The notes below the pieces were generated by a model, which saw only the letters and a program-made list of their open reading frames with translations, was not told the DNA's origin and did not search any database. The position numbers and the translations under genes were made by a program. Shown here in pieces: positions 58,780-64,000 of a stretch of 64,000 bases of DNA; positions within the stretch are counted from its first letter, which is position 1; every line of letters starts with the position of its first letter. Source of the stretch: Eucalyptus grandis (lineage: Eukaryota; Streptophyta; Magnoliopsida; Myrtales; Myrtaceae); assembly GCF_016545825.1 (NCBI RefSeq), contig NC_052613.1:12586001-12650000 (forward strand), in the 5' to 3' direction.

Positions 58780-59900
58780 TTCGCCCGCCCTTTGGGAATA
58801 ATTACTCTTCTACAGGAGAAGAACTAAGACCAACTCCACGGAATATGACGCCAAACTGACGCAAATGAAGACCGTCTTACGCCAATTCCAAACAATCCTC
58901 TTTAAGCAAGGGAGCTGAGATTGAGCTCAATTGACGCGGAGTACATCTCTAGGATGCCACCACCAGCTGGTTGTCAGCTCTTGCTTCCACGATCACCTTC
59001 AGGCAGGAAGTCAACTCCGGTGCATTGATGTGTTCGGTCATATGTATGTTGAGCACTTGTGACTCTGATTGGAGACCGACAGTGTGAGGAGCGCAATTGA
59101 GAAAGGTCTCCGTGAAGCGAATGCGTTGGCTTTTGAAGGGCAGGATGGTCAGGTAGCTCGAACTTGCTGTGACTCCACCATTTGAAGAAAGAGATTCCAC
59201 CCTCACCATCAAAGTGGTTCGATAGAAATTCTAGCACTCTTAAGATATATCTCCAAAACCCAAGTTATCTATGAGTCATCCTGCATATCATCATGCCTCG
59301 GAATATAACAGAATGCAAAAGAAAGATCATTTATAGACATGATTACTCTCAACAAGATATAATACTAGAAAGATGCCAAGCCTTCGGTTGTGTTCAGACT
59401 CTGGCATAGAGAGAGAAATTGTGACCTTCAGTTCCTGTATATGAGGAATGCCATTATTGCTCTTTGCAATGTTCGCCTCCGAATGATGAACAGCACGTTC
59501 ACCTGAAGAGCCATCGATGCAGAAAGACCGTGTAAACGGCACAAAGGCTACAAGGTTAGGTTTAGTGTAAACCAAATTCAGGGTCTCTGCTGTCCGAATT
59601 GGTTTGGTCACCTAGTGTTTCATTGCAAAACCACCCATAACAAGCCCTGGGATTATTAATCCGAGAAGCATGAGGAAGACGTAGATTGAGCAGCATAGGG
59701 CCCAACAAGACCTCAACGCCAAACGCGTGTTTCTTTTACTGTCGCTCAGCCACTTTGATATCAGAAACGTGACTCCTGCTATTGTTACTTTGCATATCTT
59801 CAGTAATTTTTTCTTGAGGGATGCCTGGACGTGATCCAGCGTTTGAAGTGGAGACCGCAAAAACACGAAGGGAGTAGTATGAAAACCAGATTGGAAACGC
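58780..59900 (-). pseudogene. SEIPIN: Seipin pseudogene (SEIPIN2/3-like C-terminal half)
   Basis: Seipins are ER membrane proteins with two transmembrane helices that organise lipid-droplet formation. The minus-strand exon (about 59900-59366) reads TLDHVQASLKKKLLKI, then RSCWALCCSIYVFLMLLGLI and PGLVMGGFAMKH (first membrane helix), an in-frame TAG at 59610-59612, then KPIRTAETLNLVYTKPNLVA and LKVTISLSMPESEHNRRLGI. The next exon starts at about 59206 (VRVESLSSNGG, FKSQRIRFTETFLN, ESQVLNIHM, SCLKVIVEARAD). A 1-nt deletion near 58990 shifts to GGGILEMYSASIELNL, a second shift gives LPCLKRIVWNWRKTVFICV, and a third gives RRVIIPKG, matching the family end around its second helix. Its acceptor reads GATG instead of CAG. 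One stop, three frameshifts and a lost acceptor indicate a pseudogene. The N-terminal part was not found. Confidence 0.85.
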
Positions 59901-61472
59901 CTAGAATCTAGTCATAAGTCTCATTTGCATTGCGGCAAACTTAATGATCAGAACTGCCAAGAAAATTATAGTGTTATGGAGCAATTCAGCATTACCTACT
60001 GATCGAGCATCCTCTGTATTTTACACTTGAGGGTGCCACTTATATTTGCTCGTTCTTCCATTTATTTGATTTAAATCTCTCCTTCAATATGGTTTAACTT
60101 GTGCCTCAGCATTTGCATTTGTAGTGAAGCCTGCTTCATCTTTTGCACTCTAAACTGCATTTTCTGTTGCTTGCTCATGACCATTCACACCAGAATTAAG
60201 GGGGTTGAACTTCACATTTTCCCCAGAAAGATCTCAGTGGACCACGTTAGATGAGCCGAATTTCTGAGATTTCCATCCTTCATTATCCTGTCAGCCCCAT
60301 CCATTGCAAATTTGTGTAGGGAGTTCTTAATCAAGTGAGGTTGAAGTTTGAATCTTTGGCTCATTTCTGCAAGAAGCATCAAAACAACCATTCTGGGAAG
60401 CTTCAGATTTATCCATTGCAGAATTACTTATCACTCTTCAATGATTGGAAGCGTTAAGGGTGCTCGCTAGGCAGTGGCAGTTGGAGAAATTCTTTTGGAA
60501 AGTGAAAAGATCAGATTGTTTCTGTCTTCATTTGGTCCATGAACCACTAAGATAGGTTCCACAATAATTTGGCTAGATCATGAACTTGGTGTTATCTTTT
60601 CACCCAGAAAGGTTCACGATAAGCTGTTGCCTTACAATTATGATTCTGCTTTTCCTTCTCACTGTCCAACCTAAAGGCATGTGGATTTAGTGAACAGTAG
60701 CCGTCTGATTTATACTAGGCACACGTTCTCATGGCTCTTTACTATATTATTTTTTCTGCTTCTCCGTGACCTTGATGGGGTTCACCTACATACATCCATG
60801 AACTTTTTCCATCCTAAACCGTACTGCAACCCCATGGAATCATAGTAATGAGAAGAAAATGGCTTCATCAATGTTTTGTTCATTTCCTGAGCTTCATAAA
60901 AAATGTGAAAATTTAGGGATTTTGAGTTTTCAATAAGTCACCGATAGAAATGAGTTGAAGCTTACACGAAGTCATGCTAATGACTTTTTCTTAAGAGGTC
61001 AACTTCTATTAATGTACTTTTGTTGGGAGCACGCCATAGACAATGCCTGAAATCAATAAATCTACAGTTTCCTAATTGTGGGCTTAGCAACTAGACATTT
61101 TTGAAACTTTGTTCAAGATCTTAAGTGCTTTTGTCATATCAAATCGAGTTAAAACGATAAAGGGAACAAAGCGCTCTCATGTTGGATTTTTCGTGGACGA
61201 AAAATAGTGAATTGATGATGCACATGCTATACCGAAAAATTCAAAGTAGGAAAAATTCATACAATTGAGAGTTACCCAGATGAAGCCAGACCTTGTGCCT
61301 AAAGGTCAGCACAGGATTTATTCTCATGCGAGGGCTTGGACGGACAATAACGTGGTTGTACAACATCCTTCAGCCATATTCTTATTCCCTATATTTCCGC
61401 CATCTAATTCCTTTACACTAGTGGATATAATAAAATGATCAATAGATAATAATTACTGAACGAATCTGAGTC
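59901..61472. other. Intergenic between seipin relic and kinase 3' end
   Basis: No coding region recognised. The right part is presumably the 3' flank of the minus-strand kinase. Confidence 0.55.
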
Positions 61473-63393
61473 CTAAAAAGCTGAGAGAAGCGTGATCTCT
61501 GAAGAACGGCTTTCCTCCTTACTCGTGAAATAAGCTGAAGAGTCAATCCCGGGACCTTGTATGGACATGCTTCCCGGCACCTGGTCATTGTCCTCAGAGA
61601 ATGTCGAGACATTTGTTTGACTATCGTTAGCTAGCCTCTCGAAGGCTCTGAGCCTAGGATCTGGATTTGTTGCGGTGCACCTGATTATGGGTGCTGGCAA
61701 CGCACTTTTTCCTTCGAGCATGCTCACCACAGATGACATTGGTGGCCTAAGAGTTGGTGTAGGATTGGTGCATAGAAGTGCCAGGTTTAGTATTCTCATT
61801 GCCTCTTCCTCGGAGTAATATGAGCCAAGACGTGGATCCATGAGTTCAAGAACGTGCCCTTGCTCTTGCAACCCGTGGGCCTTTCATCATGTACAAAAAG
61901 AAATAGAAGATTAGTCGGTTATCATGCTTTTAGAAACAGAAAACAGATTTAGGAACAGTCAAGATGGAATCCCATCATGTTCATGCATTTATGTTCTCCA
62001 CCGTGAGCCCGCTCATGCATACGTATCCACGTTCTAAGCTTCTAACCCATCTTTTCTTTTTCTTTTTAGGGAGAAGTCCTTCAAAGAAATTATTCCTTCA
62101 TATATTTATTTACTCTGATCGAATTTGTTCCCAATTGCTTGTTCCATCATTTAGTTATGAAGTCGCATGCCATCATTCTACTTGCAAGTCCCAAAAGCAA
62201 ACCAGCAGAAAGTAGAGAAAGAGAGCTTCAAGTCCAACGAAAGCTTGGCTGCATAATTTCTATAAGACTTAAAGTCGCCATACGTTACCCAGTCAAGGAG
62301 ATAAACAGACTCTTCCTTCGACCTATAATTTGTGTTGCTCTTTCCGCTAATAGTTTCCAAAGTGACAACTCCAAAGCTGTAGACATCGGCTTTGTCTGTC
62401 AAGTGGCCCCTCAGAGCATATTCAGGAGCCATATAACCTCTGAGGCAAGACAAAATAGTATTGGTGAGTATAGCCATAGAAAGAGGACATTAAGGGAAAA
62501 CATTACGGATATGTAGCAATCAAAAGCCCATTAGATAAATTTAATTAAAAGAAGAGAATTAACCAGAATAACAAAAGACTTACATTGTTCCAGCTATCCT
62601 TGTGCTGATATGCGTATTGTCTTCTTCATTGAGTTTGGCCAAACCAAAATCTGAGATCTTGGCATTTAGTTCCTTGTCAAGCAGCACATTTGCCGCTTTT
62701 ATGTCCCTATGAACAATTTTCAACCTAGATTCCACATGAAGGTAAGCCAATCCCCTAGCTATTCCCAAACATATTTTCTTTCTCGTGCCCCAATCCAACT
62801 CAATTTGTTGATCATCTCGTCCTGGGAAGAGAGAGGGTTTAGTTGAATGCCCATTAATAGCATATTAGTTAGCTTAGGGAAAGCATCCTTTACCAAAAAG
62901 TGCTCGGGCAAGACTATTGTTCTCCAAATATTCGTAAACTAGTAACAATTGATTTCCTTCAATGCAGCAGCCGTAAAGCTTTACAAGATTTGGGTGCTGG
63001 AGAGCAGATATCATGCCTATCTCGTTGAGAAATTCACGATTGCCTTGCTTTGATCTAGAAGAAAGCTGCTTCACAGCAATTATAGTTCCATTCAATAGTG
63101 TTCCCTGAGATAAATCATATGAATTTGAGACTCATAACTGATTACATCTTATTCATCACAAAAAATGAATAGCTTAACAAGATCTGGGTTGGGAAGTCTA
63201 AAACAAAGACATACTTTATTTATAGACACTTCACATTAAATGGAGAATGAAGTTATGAAAATATTGTGAATCACCTTGTAAACTGGGCCAAACCCTCCTT
63301 CACCTATCTTATTCACAGAGTTGAAGTTGCCCGTAGCAGCTTTGATTTGCCTTAAAGTGAAATGGCTAGTTTGGATATCTAGCCCATGTAATT
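61473..63393 (-). CDS. LRR-VIII-2-type receptor-like kinase, kinase domain and C-tail (5' partial)
   Basis: Membrane receptor kinases of this subfamily (Arabidopsis At1g53430/At1g53440 type) have extracellular LRR and malectin domains and a cytoplasmic Ser/Thr kinase. Minus-strand exons: 63393-63275, 63104-62894, 62821-62584, 62439-62289 and 61880-61473, all GT-AG with matching phases, about 374 residues and no stop. Motifs in order: [15 protein letters not shown], glycine loop [11 protein letters not shown], catalytic Lys in [35 protein letters not shown] (RD kinase), [40 protein letters not shown], then a Ser-rich tail ending LLSAF. All catalytic residues are present. A possible 31-nt upstream exon (63528-63498, DCMSMRHDHI) fits the phase but not a known family sequence. 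The extracellular and membrane parts are not seen; a family B transposon starts at about 63573, so they lie beyond the window or the copy is truncated. Confidence 0.92.
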
Positions 63394-63572
63394 CTTAAAA
63401 AAAAAAAAAAATCATGGTATATAATAGGAATGTGATAATAATAATTGAAAGAAAAATACAGTTCTACAACAAACACTCAATCTGAGGAGGGATTTACCTA
63501 TATGGTCATGCCTCATAGACATGCAATCCTAGTTAAATGAAAAAAAAGGCCGACTTTTGTGGTCACAATTTA

Positions 63573-64000
63573 CTCGAGGTATAAACACCTGGAGTGCCAA
63601 AACTTAGCATGAAGAGACATTTAAGTGCCAAAAGTTAGGAAAGTGACACTCAAGTGCCAAAATCGGAGCAAAATAGATCACTTAAGTGCCACTCTAGCCA
63701 AAATCCGGCCAAAATGCAGACGTGGCAATTTTCCGGCAAAGCAAGTGCAAAACAGCGTCGTTTGCATGCTAACGTGATTAAACAATATAGAAATGACATC
63801 GTTTTGATGCTAACATGGTAAAAAAATTAATTAAATTTAATTTAAAACTAAATTTATTTAAAAATTTAAAAATAAAATAAAAATATTTAAAAACTAAAAA
63901 TTAAAAAAGAAGAAAAAAAAAAGAGAGAGAGAGAGAGAGAGAGGTAGGCGCCGAGGGCCGAGCTCACCGTCGCCGTTGGCCGCCGCCTCCTCACCGCCAC
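63573..64000. mobile_element. Family B element, left part (continues past window)
   Basis: Left-end words match 6013-6200: GAGTGCCAAAACTTAGCATG, ACATTTAAGTGCCAAAAG, CTCAAGTGCCAAAATCGGAG, AATCCGGCCAAAATGC, GGCAATTTTCCGGC, AAGCAAGTGCAAAACAGCG. Then comes AT-rich sequence, a GA microsatellite (about 63923-63943) and, from 63945, the beginning of a GC-rich core. It lies just upstream (minus sense) of the kinase exons. Confidence 0.82.

Overview
This window is nuclear DNA of a flowering plant. Genes are split by GT-AG introns, long AT-rich stretches separate them, and non-autonomous DNA transposons and microsatellites are common. Recognisable products are plant ones: APC8, a LRR-VIII-2-type receptor kinase, a betaine-aldehyde-dehydrogenase (ALDH10) relic, a seipin relic, pieces of the plant class-II-aldolase-like multidomain protein, and a FAR1 relic. 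The overall look suggests a woody eudicot, possibly Myrtaceae. That assignment is inference from general familiarity and no search was run.

Layout. 1-9.6 kb: gene-poor, with a decayed FAR1 DNA-binding domain (about 1.8-2.2 kb), tandem duplications and two TIR elements. 9.6-14.4 kb: an ALDH10 pseudogene with nearly all internal and 3' exons visible and many lesions, including a Harbinger-like element inside its last exon. 15.2-16.0 kb: a transposon fragment with a GC-rich core. 18.4-21.3 kb: an apparently intact four-exon APC8/CDC23 gene (577 codons), the only complete gene seen. 22.9-30.7 kb: fragments of one multidomain gene lying on opposite strands, on either side of a 2.2-kb inverted repeat.

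24.9-27.1 and 33-50 kb hold the most unusual structure: an unrecognised small coiled-coil-type gene family. It occurs as a head-to-head palindrome (24.9-27.1 kb), as a locus whose internal exons are amplified about eight times in 1.03-kb units behind a 183-bp minisatellite leader (33.1-43.3 kb), as a partial second copy of that locus (43.3-44.1 kb), as a diverged minus-strand exon (44.3 kb), and as a tail-to-tail inverted pair (46.9-49.9 kb) whose plus copy sits behind a different minisatellite leader. Every copy I could follow has stops or damaged splice sites.

50-58 kb: transposon ends and elements, including a MULE-like element with a perfect 9-bp target duplication. 58.8-59.9 kb: seipin pseudogene (minus). 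61.5-63.4 kb: kinase-domain exons of a receptor-like kinase (minus), open, whose 5' part lies beyond the window or behind another transposon. Only APC8 and the kinase look functional; there is no operon-like or pathway-level linkage between the genes.
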